Shown: positions 21,047-31,620 of the stretch, in pieces
Numbering within the stretch: position 1 is the stretch's first letter
Layout: each line of letters opens with the position of its first letter
Assembly: GCA_022376925.1 (NCBI GenBank)
Contig: JAIOJX010000032.1
Span: 116,413,979 to 116,477,978 of the forward strand
Direction: 5' to 3'
Length of the DNA: 64,000 nt
DNA from: Tragulus kanchil
Taxonomy: Eukaryota > Chordata > Mammalia > Artiodactyla > Tragulidae
Notes under the pieces: model-generated
Database searches by the model: none
Seen by the model: the letters and a program-made list of their open reading frames with translations, nothing else
What the model was told of the DNA's origin: nothing
Translations under genes and position numbers: made by a program

Positions 21047-22766
21047 ATATATTTGTGTACAGATATATACTCATCCTCACATTTACATTAGCTTTATTTT
21101 ATATATATACTTTGATACCACAAAAGTTTTTCCCCTTCCATATTTTGATTCCACCCTCTATCATTGAGAAACCTGGTCTGGTTACCCTTAATATAAGCCC
21201 CCTTTGGATCAATCTTTCTGGGTCGAGTAGTCTCCCATTGTTGCCACTGCCCTTTCCCCTCTTGGGTGGCTCTTTTCGATACATCACCTCTATCTAATCC
21301 TCAAACCCCATTCAAGTTTTGCCAGTTGTGCTAATAATGATCTTTGTGGCAAAATGACCCAGTTCAGACTTGTGCATTGCGTTTAGTTGCTAGGTCTCCT
21401 TAATCTCTTGTTGACTTTTCTCAGGAAAATTTCCTTGACATTCATGACCTTGATACTTTTTAAGATTTCAGGCTGGTTATTTTGTAGACTGTCTCCCATT
21501 TTGGGTTTGTCTGGTATTTTTCTCATGATTAGATTCAGGTTACGCATCTTTGATAGGAATATCACAGAAATGATGCTTTGTTTTTCTCATTGCATCCTAT
21601 CATGTGATGCATGCTTTTGATTAATCCCATTATTGATGATATTCATTTTGTTCACTGGATTGAAGTGATGTCTGCCAGATTTCGGCACTGTAGACATACT
21701 TCTTGTTAAAATTAATAAGTGTTCTGTGAGGATTCTTGTTAAAATTAATAAGTGTTCTGTGAAGAGATACTTTGAAACTGTGTAAAATCCCTTACCAAAT
21801 ATTAATTTTTAAAATTTACTTATTCATTCATTTATTTTTATTTTAAGGCTGCATGCTTTCCTTTTTTTTTATTCAGTGCATAATAATTCATTAATATTAT
21901 TTACTTGCCAGTGGGACCCCCTTCAGGCTGGCTGCATCCTTTTGAGCATTTCCTGCATTCTGGCACAACAAAATGTTCCAGACTCATCTTTACTTCCTCT
22001 GCCATAGCCCTGGAATTTCTTCAAAGTTCTTTCAGTGGAGACTGTTGTCTAGAAGGCATGTAGGTTCTAGATGTTCTCATTGCTGTTAGAGTGTTGCTGC
22101 TTCCTGGTCCTTTAGTAAACAGAGCTAGAAATATATATACACACACACACACATACACACGTATGCATATATTTGTGTACAGATATATACTCATCCTCAC
22201 ATTTACATTAGCTTTATTTTATATATATACTTTGATACCACAAAAGTTTTTCCCCTTCCATATTTTGATTCCACCCTCTATCATTGAGAAACCTGGTCTG
22301 GTTACCCTTAATATAAGCCCCCTTTGGATCAATCTTTCTGGGTACGAGTAGTCTCCCATTGTTGCCACTGCCCTTTCCCCTCTTGGGTGGCTCTTTTACC
22401 TGCCTGTGGCACCCACATCCGGCTGCTCCTCCCTCTTTCCCAATGGGTGCTCTTCAGACCCCCCTAGGGCTGTGGCAGGATGCCTCTGTAGGGATGCTGA
22501 TACTTTCCCCCACAACCCCTGGTTCTGTTCCTCCCTCTTTAACTGATACAGACCCCTGCTTTCCTCTTCCACGATTAATGGTTCTAAAGCCAGAACTTCA
22601 CAGGAAAAGAAGAGCTGCCTTCTTTTTCTTGACTTGAGTTGAGCTCAGTATTTATAAGTAAGAGAAGTAGGGAACACAGTGGTGGTCTAGTCTCTTTGTC
22701 TGTCCTCAAGACTTTAAAAAAAACAATTAATTTTTTAAAACTATTTTTTATTGGAGTATATAGTTG

Positions 22767-23268
22767 CTTTCCTGGTGGCTCAGATGGTAAAGCATCTGCC
22801 TACAATGCAGGAGACCTGGGTTCCATCCCTGGGTTGGGAATATCCCCTGGAGAAGGGAATGGCAACCCACTCCAGTATTCTTTTATTTTTTTTTAAAGAT
22901 TTATTTATTTATTTATTTATTTTGGGCGGGGGTCGGGTTGGGGAGGGAGGGGAGCGGCGGGCCACTTCTATTGATTTTTCATTTCTCTATTTTCATCCGT
23001 CTTTGTTCTTTGGCTCCTGTGGGCCTCCCATCGCGGTGGCGTCTGTTGTTGCAGAGCGCCGGCTCTGGGCCCATGCGCTCCAGGGCTCCGGCTCGGTAAT
23101 TGGACACATCAGTCCAGCCGCTCCGCGGCACATGGGATCCTCCCAGGCCAGGGATCGAACCGGTGCCCCCCGCACTGCAAGGCAGCGTCCCCACCCACTG
23201 GACCACCAGGGGAAGCCCACCACTCCAGTATGCTTGCCTGAGAAATCTCATGGACAAGTGGAGCCTGG
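22767..23268 (+). repeat. Bov-tA SINE split by a CHR-like SINE (repeated at 23864-24405)
   Basis: The head and middle (22767-22881) read 'tcctggtggctcagatggta', 'gggttccatccctgggttgg' and 'atggcaacccactccagtat'. After the inserted SINE the element resumes with 'cactccagtatgcttgcctg'. The full tail is seen only in the second copy, up to about 24405. Confidence 0.85.
22882..23218 (-). repeat. CHR-like SINE, copy S3 (repeated at 23979-24315)
   Basis: The reverse complement of the S1/S2 family, starting with an A/T-rich tail that includes a (TTTA)n run at about 22897-22921. It ends at 'accaccaggggaagccc'. A target-site duplication 'ccactccagtatt/gc' taken from the host Bov-tA flanks it at about 22868-22880 and 23219-23232. 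This places it as the youngest layer of the nest. Confidence 0.85.
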
Positions 23269-24782
23269 GGACATAGTGGAGATATACTCATCCTCACATT
23301 TACATTAGCTTTATTTTATATATATACTTTGATACCACAAAAGTTTTTCCCCTTCCATATTTTGATTCCACCCTCTATCATTGAGAAACCTGGTCTGGTT
23401 ACCCTTAATATAAGCCCCCTTTGGATCAATCTTTCTGGGTACGAGTAGTCTCCCATTGTTGCCACTGCCCTTTCCCCTCTTGGGTGGCTCTTTTACCTGC
23501 CTGTGGCACCCACATCCGGCTGCTCCTCCCTCTTTCCCAATGGGTGCTCTTCAGACCCCCCTAGGGCTGTGGCAGGATGCCTCTGTAGGGATGCTGATAC
23601 TTTCCCCCACAACCCCTGGTTCTGTTCCTCCCTCTTTAACTGATACAGACCCCTGCTTTCCTCTTCCACGATTAATGGTTCTAAAGCCAGAACTTCACAG
23701 GAAAAGAAGAGCTGCCTTCTTTTTCTTGACTTGAGTTGAGCTCAGTATTTATAAGTAAGAGAAGTAGGGAACACAGTGGTGGTCTAGTCTCTTTGTCTGT
23801 CCTCAAGACTTTAAAAAAAACAATTAATTTTTTAAAACTATTTTTTATTGGAGTATATAGTTGCTTTCCTGGTGGCTCAGATGGTAAAGCATCTGCCTAC
23901 AATGCAGGAGACCTGGGTTCCATCCCTGGGTTGGGAATATCCCCTGGAGAAGGGAATGGCAACCCACTCCAGTATTCTTTTATTTTTTTTTAAAGATTTA
24001 TTTATTTATTTATTTATTTTGGGCGGGGGTCGGGTTGGGGAGGGAGGGGAGCGGCGGGCCACTTCTATTGATTTTTCATTTCTCTATTTTCATCCGTCTT
24101 TGTTCTTTGGCTCCTGTGGGCCTCCCATCGCGGTGGCGTCTGTTGTTGCAGAGCGCCGGCTCTGGGCCCATGCGCTCCAGGGCTCCGGCTCGGTAATTGG
24201 ACACATCAGTCCAGCCGCTCCGCGGCACATGGGATCCTCCCAGGCCAGGGATCGAACCGGTGCCCCCCGCACTGCAAGGCAGCGTCCCCACCCACTGGAC
24301 CACCAGGGGAAGCCCACCACTCCAGTATGCTTGCCTGAGAAATCTCATGGACAAGTGGAGCCTGGCAGGCTACAGTCCATAGGCTCAGATATGACTGAGC
24401 AACTAACACTGTCACATTGTTGCTTTACAGTGTTATGTTAGTTTTTGCTATATAGCAGAAAAGTGAATCAGCTATATGTATACATAGATTCCTTCTTTTC
24501 TGAATTTCTTTCCAAGATTTGTTACAAAAGAGAAGCTTTTTAATATGGGCGAAATCAGTTGAGAAAGTAAGGCCTGCAGTTGTGAGGACCTCTGGCCATC
24601 AGTGTGTGGTCCATGGCAGTGGATAGGGCATATATAGTATGTGGTATGGGAGGTCTAGAGCAGTCTGGGGATGCAGGAGACACTGATGTTACTCTCTGAG
24701 GTTGCCTTATGCATTGAGTTTATAGGCTCAAAGTATGAGGGTCCAGGGTTGGCCTGGGTGGGCATAGCCCAGCAGTTTGGTA

Positions 24783-24990
24783 GTAGTAACAATGGTAAGC
24801 TAATGTTTATTGAACCCTATGTGTCAGACCCTGCTGTTAGTGCTTTCCACATGTTTTCTCATTTCACTGTCATTTAAGGAATAGGAGCTGCTCTGTTAGT
24901 GTCATTTTATAGGTGCAGAATTAGAGCTTGCCCTAGGTGCCATGGGAAAGCAGATAAGTGATAAAACCAGGATTCAAACTTAGAAGTGTT
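24783..24990 (-). repeat. MIR SINE (antisense)
   Basis: The reverse-complement MIR pattern: 'taatgtttattgaaccctat', 'gtcagaccctgctgttagtg', 'ttgccctaggtgccatggga', 'ataaaaccaggattcaaact'. Confidence 0.85.
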
Positions 24991-26810
24991 CCTTAATCAT
25001 GGTGCTTAATTGAGTGTAATATTTGGTGAATGGGGTCTGATTGACTATAAACGTCTAATATATACATAGATATTGGAAAACATTAAAACTTTCAAAAGTC
25101 CTTACGCATGGCCTGACTGTGAGAGCTTAGAGAAGAGCTCTAAGGGCCTGAGGGACTGGATCCAAACTAGAATGTGTAATCTGAGCAGACTGGTGTCTCC
25201 CATCTCAGCAGGGCTTCCAGTAGTGTTCAGGAGTGGGTGACATGAAGAGTTATTGTGGATTCCAGCTTTCAAAGGGATGTTGACCCATTTGCCTTTTGAA
25301 GGGTTTCTGTAATGAAGCTCAAGCCAGCCTTTGTTTGTCCCAGGCTGCGGAGTTGGGCTGCATTTTTGGAGAGGCTGTAAAGCCACGTGAAAACAAGCAC
25401 TGCGCTTGTGCTAGGATCATGAAGCACTTGCAGTACTTTGTGGTCTTAGTTCCACGTGGAGTCTCACTCTAGGAATAGGGAAATTGTGGACCCACATCAG
25501 CACATATCCTAATAAATATGCAGGCTGTGAGACTTAGGAAAACTGAGATAAGAAGTGATACTTGACACTGTCCATGTTCACCCAGTTGGTGGTGACATCG
25601 TTGCCATGTGGGCGCTCTGGACTTCCCAGGCAGCTGGCCTCCTGCATGCTACAGGAGGGAGGGAGAGTGCCTGGCTGTCAGAGACGAGCTTTTGGCTGCA
25701 TCAGAATGGAGCTTCAGAAAGCTTAAACTGTGGCTGTTTCAATACTGAGCGGGAAGATTTCTTGTTTGAGGCTTAAAGTTGAGGGAACTTGAGTGTTGGG
25801 TATGAAATGAGAAAAACACAATTTTTGCTTTATTCCTCTTTTTCTTTAAGGAAGCTTGAGTTATTTGTGAGTAAAACTTAGGCTTTGATTTTTATATTTC
25901 TTTAGCTCTCCAAGGAGCAGGCATTCTGCAAATTTAAAGGGAAAACTTGAAAAGTGATTTGAATTTTTTTTTTTCTTTTTTTTTGCACATGTTCACTCAG
26001 AAAACTTTACTAGATTTTTAGCAATGCTCCCATTACCGCCACATCTGGGTTTTCTCTTTTTCTTCCCTATTTAAAAAAGTCCTGCAGTCATTCAAGGCCT
26101 CTGGTAGAGTCTAAAGGCAGGGGAGGGGAAGGGCCGAGGCCCTTGCCAGCTGTGCTCCGCAGGCGCCATTCATTCCCCCAGGGTGCTGCTCGCTGGCTGG
26201 GGGCTGGGGAGTCACCAAACTCTGGTGAGCTAGCTCCCCATGACGACTCTGCCCGCTTTCCAGAATGGAGGGGGTGTGTGAAGATACCCAAGATATGACA
26301 AGAAAGCCAGGGGCAGGTGGCTAGGAGTGAAGCTGGGGAGAGAATTCTGGGCATTTTCTGCTGTCTCTCTGAGTCTACTTAGCTCCCAGGACTGACTGTG
26401 CAATGAGGTCACCCCGGGTTACTCTGGGAAACTTAGCTTTAATGTTGACTGTTGCCACCTGAGAAGTGACCACAGCATTTTTGTCTACCCTCCCTTTTGA
26501 ACTTCAGAGTTCCACTTAAAGATCAAGGCCAGTGCTGCGCCTTGTTTTGAGAATGGCCTGGGAGACTCAGAGCAGTCATAACGCTGTGGTGGCCAGTGTT
26601 TAGGGTCTCGAACTTCAGTTGTGAATACTGGGGTTTAGAAAAGGGACACGAAAACTGGGGACGTGGTTCATGTTTTATGAATATTCCTGAAGACCAGATG
26701 AAACTGGGTCACGGTGGGAGGGAGTAACCCAGACTTTGTTCTTTTTCTCTCCCTCTTCCTTTCCCTTCATCTTTTTTTTTTTTTTTTTCTTTTAACTTTC
26801 CTCCCCTAAG

Positions 26811-27088
26811 TTTTAGATGCTTCTGGATGTTCAATGCTAGCGCCTTTACAGACTGGAGCAGCTCGATTTTCTTCATATTTGCTTTCAAGAGCAAGAAAAG
26901 TGCTGGGCTCGCACTTGTTTTCTCCCTGTGGTGTTCCGGAGTTCTGCTCCATATCCACCAGAAAGCTGGCGGCCCACAGCTTTGGCGCATCCATGGCGGC
27001 AATGATGTCCTTCCCTCCCCAGAGGTATCACTACTTTTTAGTGCTGGACTTTGAGGCCACGTGTGACAAGCCGCAGATTCATCCTCAG
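26811..27088 (+). CDS. ERI3: ERI3 coding exon 3 (codons 71-163), start of the exonuclease domain
   Basis: A long pyrimidine tract (about 26772-26805) and 'ctaag' precede the exon. Joined in phase 1 to exon 2 it reads VLDASGCSMLAPLQTG and on through RYHYFLVLDFEATCD to PQIHPQ, then the donor gtaact. The segment FLVLDFEAT is Exo motif I of DEDDh 3'-5' exonucleases. D150 (codon 27047-27049) and E152 (27053-27055) are the expected metal ligands, so the catalytic start is intact. ATGs at residue 79 (26834) and in SMAAMMSF could start shorter isoforms. The region before the domain is Ser/Arg rich with no domain I recognise. The exon is not duplicated. Confidence 0.95.
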
Positions 27089-27351
27089 GTAACTTGCATC
27101 ACTGCTTCAGCAAAGGTGGGGTGGGCAAGGAGGGAGGGAGGAGAGACTGGCTTTCTGGGAAGCAGAGGCACTTTCTCATGTCTTCTTGGCTTTTAGCTAC
27201 ACTTCTGGAGTTCCTGCCTAAGAAGCAGGACTTGGCTTAGACATTCTGTGGCAGGGTGGGGTGTGGGGTAGATTTGAGAGGTCTCTGGAGAGAACCGGAC
27301 ACATGGTTTCTCTCCGGTCTCAACATTTGAGAATCAAAAGATTTCTGTTCT

Positions 27352-27630
27352 GGGGCTTCCCTGGTGGTCCGGTGGGTAAAGACACCTCCTTGCAGTGCAA
27401 GGGTTGCCGATTTGATCCCTGGCCTGGGAAGATCCCATATGCCACGGAGCAGCTGAACCGATGTGTCCAACTACTGAGCTGGAGCTCTGGAGCGCATGTG
27501 CCCAGAGCTGGCACTCTGCAACGAGAGAGACCACTGCAATGGGAGGCCCACACAGACCAAAGAATAAAGGTGGATGAAAATAAATGAATGAAAGACCAAT
27601 AAAAGAGGCCAAAATCAAAAAAAAAAAAAA
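27352..27630 (+). repeat. CHR-like SINE, copy S4
   Basis: The same family as S1, starting 'ggggcttccctggtggtccg', with 'gaaccgatgtgtccaactac' and 'gatgaaaataaatgaatgaa'. It ends in a poly(A) tract. A target-site duplication of about 13 bp (aaaagatttctgt) flanks it at about 27337 and 27630. The body is more diverged than S1-S3 and it lacks the C-rich segment. Confidence 0.85.
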
Positions 27631-27644
27631 AGATTTCTGTCCTT

Positions 27645-28245
27645 TCCTTCTCCTGCTACTGCTGCATGTTCTTGTAAGAAATGCTGGGTTAGTCAACCTC
27701 CAAGATGGCCCCCCGTGGTCCTTGCCTCCTACTCTTGCCACCGTTGGTAGTTCCCCTTCCGCACTAAATCAGAGCTATCCCTGTATAACCAATAGAGTAG
27801 AGTGGAAGGGGCATGATGTGACTTCTGAGGCAAGGTCATAAAAAGCATCACAGCCCACCTTGCTCTTCTGGGTCACTTGCTCTGAAAGAAGCCAGCCACC
27901 ATGCTCTGAGGACAGTCAAGCAGCCCTGGCAGGAGGCGCATGTGGAAGGAGCCTGAGGAGCTGAGCCTCCTAGCTACAAGCCAGTGGCAGCTTGCTAGTC
28001 ATGTCTCTTGGCACTATCTTGGAAGTGAATCTGCCAGCCCCAGTCAAGCCTTCAGATATCTGCAGCCCCAGTGGACGTCTGACTTCAACCTCACGAGAGC
28101 CCCTGAGCCAGAACGACCAGCCGAGCCACTCCTGAATTCCTGTGAGAGTTCATAAATGCTGTGAGAGAGAATAGTTATTGATGTTTTAAGTCACTAAGTT
28201 TTGGGATGATGTGTGACGTGGCATTTGATAACTCAACCAACCTTT
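27645..28245 (+). mobile_element. MLT1-like (ERVL-MaLR) solo LTR
   Basis: Motifs typical of MLT1 LTRs appear in order: 'tcacttgctctgaaagaagc', 'agccaccatgctctgaggac', 'agtcaagcagccctggcagg', 'ccagccccagtcaagccttc', 'aacctcacgagagcccctga', and 'gttttaagtcactaagtttt'. No internal retroviral genes accompany it. It is an old LTR shared among placental mammals. The ends are approximate. Confidence 0.75.
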
Positions 28246-28839
28246 GTGAACCTGTTGGAAGGGAAAATTTTCTTTGCTTACTTTTTTTTCTTAGTTACTG
28301 TGTTCGGGGATCTTTTACCTTTTAAGGTAGTGCTGATAAGAAACTTGGATTAGCAGTGAGAGACATGTGTGCTGGATGATACTGGAGTGCTTGATGTTTG
28401 CTTTGGGGGCGTGATTGGGGACTAATGTGGCAGTTCATTATAGTTTGGGAGTCTTGGGTATGCCTGACTCTAGAACTGTGACTCTTCCCTGTAGGGCTGG
28501 ATTATCAGCTGTGTAATTTGGGGATGTGTAGACATGTTGGTCTGGGAGTAGCTTTCAGTAGTGAGGAGAGGAGGAGGGGATGGTAGCAACAGGCACTTGG
28601 GAGACAAGAAGGTCCCTTCAGAGGTAAACTGGGTTCATTTCTCATGGTTTTTTTTTTTTTCCCCCCAGGGAAAGATTCTGTCTTTAGGACAGGAGATTAT
28701 TTTCCATAAAGTAGATACCACAGACCTTTTGCCTTCCCATACTCCTCTCTTTCCTATTCTTCCTTAAGGTGGTCTGCCTTGGAGGAGGGCTGGAATCAAG
28801 CCTGCTGAGGCTTGGAAAGGCAGGAGCTGGATGAGGAGA

Positions 28840-31050
28840 GCATCCTGGGAAGGAATTTTGCATGAAAGGGAAGTCGGCCTGGGAGCTGCCTGAGCCACTC
28901 TTACTGTCTCTGCCTCTTGCTCCTACTCACGCTGTAGAGCCATCCTCCCACCTCCCAAACAACTGGAGATGCTGTGGTGGGTGTGCCTGAGTGATGGTGG
29001 CTGGAAGTTCTGGTTATTCTCTCGGGTTGAGAATCAGGGAGCCATACCTCAGTATACCTTATCTCCCATGCTGATGATTTCAGTCGCTGAGTCTAAACCC
29101 AAGTCAGGGCCTGAGTCTAAAACCTAACACATCCCTGTTGCACAGGATTCAGCCTTCTTCAGAAGCCTCACAGTTGCTAGGTACCTTCTTGATGACGTTT
29201 CCTTCTTCACCTGCCTGTGTATATTTGTTTCTGAATTTTCAGTTAGATTTGAAGCTGAGATAATTAGGTAGCTCTGTTCTCTTGTGCTATAGAGGGTCCT
29301 GCCAATGTTACTGAAGGTGAAACTTGCTTCATGTCTCAGTTTGGTCTGTCAGCATCACCTTTCATCTGTCTTTGAAGGGCATCGTTCTTTTAAATTTTTT
29401 GTTCTTTTTATTAATTTATTGCAATGCTGAAAACATAATGCAGTACAGATTTAAATCACTTGTATCACCAACTTCCTTCCCAGACTTAGGCACCATAGCC
29501 TTCTGAAAGAACCGGGCTGAGGTTGGGCTTCTTGCTGTTCACCAGGATCTGAGCCTGATTAAAGATTATCTCCAGAGTCAATGAACCCTGATGATGTGAT
29601 TCCAAGGGCACTTAAGGAATTGGCGGCCCTGGTTCATTATTAGCAAAGCATTAGCTGTTGCTGTAGAGAACTCAGGAAGAGGCATTTGCAGTCTTGCTTA
29701 TCTTTAAAAGGCGAATACGAATGATCTTGGAAATTATAGACCCGTTAGTTTACTGTGATTCCAGAGAAGATACTTGACCTGATCGTCAGATAATCAATCA
29801 GCAAACAGCTAGAAGAGCACAGGGTACTGAGTAATAACTTACATGGGTTTGTGAAGAAGAGCAAATCCTGTCAGATCAATCTAACTTCTTGCTGTGACAT
29901 AGTGATGGATTTGAGTGGATCTAGGGCAAGTGATAAATGGAATGCATCCTGGGAAGGAATTTTGCATGAAAGGGAAGTCGGCCTGGGAGCTGCCTGAGCC
30001 ACTCTTACTGTCTCTGCCTCTTGCTCCTACTCACGCTGTAGAGCCATCCTCCCACCTCCCAAACAACTGGAGATGCTGTGGTGGGTGTGCCTGAGTGATG
30101 GTGGCTGGAAGTTCTGGTTATTCTCTCGGGTTGAGAATCAGGGAGCCATACCTCAGTATACCTTATCTCCCATGCTGATGATTTCAGTCGCTGAGTCTAA
30201 ACCCAAGTCAGGGCCTGAGTCTAAAACCTAACACATCCCTGTTGCACAGGATTCAGCCTTCTTCAGAAGCCTCACAGTTGCTAGGTACCTTCTTGATGAC
30301 GTTTCCTTCTTCACCTGCCTGTGTATATTTGTTTCTGAATTTTCAGTTAGATTTGAAGCTGAGATAATTAGGTAGCTCTGTTCTCTTGTGCTATAGAGGG
30401 TCCTGCCAATGTTACTGAAGGTGAAACTTGCTTCATGTCTCAGTTTGGTCTGTCAGCATCACCTTTCATCTGTCTTTGAAGGGCATCGTTCTTTTAAATT
30501 TTTTGTTCTTTTTATTAATTTATTGCAATGCTGAAAACATAATGCAGTACAGATTTAAATCACTTGTATCACCAACTTCCTTCCCAGACTTAGGCACCAT
30601 AGCCTTCTGAAAGAACCGGGCTGAGGTTGGGCTTCTTGCTGTTCACCAGGATCTGAGCCTGATTAAAGATTATCTCCAGAGTCAATGAACCCTGATGATG
30701 TGATTCCAAGGGCACTTAAGGAATTGGCGGCCCTGGTTCATTATTAGCAAAGCATTAGCTGTTGCTGTAGAGAACTCAGGAAGAGGCATTTGCAGTCTTG
30801 CTTATCTTTAAAAGGCGAATACGAATGATCTTGGAAATTATAGACCCGTTAGTTTACTGTGATTCCAGAGAAGATACTTGACCTGATCGTCAGATAATCA
30901 ATCAGCAAACAGCTAGAAGAGCACAGGGTACTGAGTAATAACTTACATGGGTTTGTGAAGAAGAGCAAATCCTGTCAGATCAATCTAACTTCTTGCTGTG
31001 ACATAGTGATGGATTTGAGTGGATCTAGGGCAAGTGATAAATGGAATGCA
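28840..31050. repeat. False tandem duplication G (copies 28840-29943 and 29944-31050)
   Basis: The copies abut at offset 1104 with no differences that I noticed. The junction shares 'gcatcct' on both sides. Each carries the left half of the L3/CR1-like LINE. The right end of copy 2 (30921-31050) also begins copy 1 of duplication H. Confidence 0.85.
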
Positions 31051-31620
31051 TCTCTACTTCATTACATCTCTACAATGCTGTGATCAACAGGTAGGAAGGT
31101 GAGCTTGGCGCCAGACAGCTGTGTTGTTGAACTGGACCACTTTCAGGAAAGGGACAGACAGCTCAGAGTGACTTGAGACTTACTGTTATTGGTAGCTTAA
31201 AGCTCTTCTTTTTCTAAAACAACAACAACAACAACAATAAACCCTTCCCTAAAGTTTGCAGGTGGCGGGGTCCTGAAAGGATTCAGAGAAAGTTGGAAGA
31301 TGTCATGATAGCCTCTGCATTGTTTCGTTCTTTTGGTCAACATGGCTAGTGGAGAAATTGGAGAAGCTTAGGATAAGAGGAACAAAAATCATTAAAGGTA
31401 CAAACATGAAGACTTAGGGGAAAAAAGAAATTTAATGTAGTTTTAGTGACTAATTTTTTTTGTCCAGACTGGGAAGGAGTTGTTCCAAGGGGTATGATAA
31501 TAACTTGGTCTTCATTTTAATAAGGACCAAAACAATTTAAATGGGAACAGAGAAGATTGAGATTTGGGATGAGAATCTACTAGACAAGACAGTGAAAGAA
31601 CTAGAATATGTTGTGCAGGT
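29575..31620 (+). repeat. L3/CR1-like LINE fragment (with false repeats)
   Basis: Translated piecewise, 'ggaaattatagacccgttag' gives NYRPVS, and 'catgggtttgtgaagaagag' followed by 'caaatcctgtcagatcaatc' gives an HGF-K-SCQ-NL pattern. Both are reverse transcriptase motifs of CR1/L3 elements. Frames are broken by stops and shifts, so it is a fossil. A later 'gactgggaaggagttgttcc' (about 31468) fits the same family. The left half appears twice because of duplication G, and the right half twice because of H. The outer limits are approximate. Confidence 0.6.

Larger units (their letters stand above)
20155..22397. repeat. False tandem duplication E (copies 20155-21275 and 21276-22397)
   Basis: The copies abut at an offset of 1121. 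The few differences include gggagcccc/gggaccccc, a one-base loss in 'catttccctgc' and a one-base gain at gggtcgag/gggtacgag. Copy 1 here overlaps copy 2 of duplication D, so part of the sequence (from 'cgatacatcacctc') occurs three times, near 18967, 20156 and 21277. Confidence 0.85.
18470..22690 (+). repeat. Old L1M LINE 3' UTR, split by Bov-tA and false duplications
   Basis: Motifs of a well-known L1M 3' UTR run in order: 'caagttttgccagttgtgct', 'gcgtttagttgctaggtctc', 'gattagattcaggttacgca', 'tgtctgccagatttcggcac', 'gctggctgcatccttttgag', 'ctggcacaacaaaatgttcc', and an (AT)/(AC) tract before 'attgagaaacctggtctgg'. No ORF2 part is seen. A Bov-tA is inserted at 18652-18775. Duplications D and E repeat large parts, so the true element is about half the apparent length. 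The exact L1M subfamily needs a library search. Confidence 0.75.
22184..24364. repeat. False tandem duplication F (copies 22184-23267 and 23281-24364)
   Basis: The copies align at offset 1097 and I noticed no internal differences. They include a complete nested Bov-tA plus CHR-like SINE insertion at the same internal position. A short junction filler 'ggacatagtgg' separates them. Copy 2 continues into the genuine end of the Bov-tA (gcctggcaggctacagtcca), whereas copy 1 breaks off at gcctgg. Confidence 0.85.
22736..24520 (+). repeat. L1-type 3' fragment split by a Bov-tA (nested insertion host)
   Basis: The left part reads 'tttttattggagtatatagt' then 'tgctt' (about 22738-22766, repeated at 23835-23863). 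The right part resumes at about 24415 with 'ttgctttacagtgttatgtt' and 'gtgaatcagctatatgtata'. This is a repeat tail common in artiodactyl genomes, usually assigned to L1. The repeated 'gttgctt' is the likely target-site duplication of the Bov-tA. Confidence 0.6.
10240..26810 (+). other. ERI3 intron 2, as assembled
   Basis: The assembled length is 16.6 kb, about 12 kb if duplications C, D, E and F are collapsed. It is full of repeats: L2 with an inserted hAT element, MIRs, Bov-tA copies, a CHR-type SINE, a long L1M 3' UTR and a nested L1/Bov-tA/CHR-like insertion. Nothing I can name is seen at 16100-17040, 25000-26700 or much of 11560-12000. The block 17660-17830 lacks repeats and looks enhancer-like. 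Confidence 0.75.

Noticed and set aside
20971..22397. 108-codon and 86-codon frames with a Thr-His repeat
   Set aside because: The Thr-His run is the translated (CA)n microsatellite in an L1M 3' UTR.
22751..24441. Open frames of 185 and 197 codons on the + strand, and 92-codon frames on the - strand
   Set aside because: They lie across Bov-tA and CHR-like SINE sequence, and the same peptides recur at 3112-3414, 27334-27741 and 54042-54335 wherever the SINE occurs.
27645..28245. Part of a complete endogenous retrovirus
   Set aside because: Only LTR-like sequence of the MLT1 type is seen; no gag, pol or env region lies on either side.
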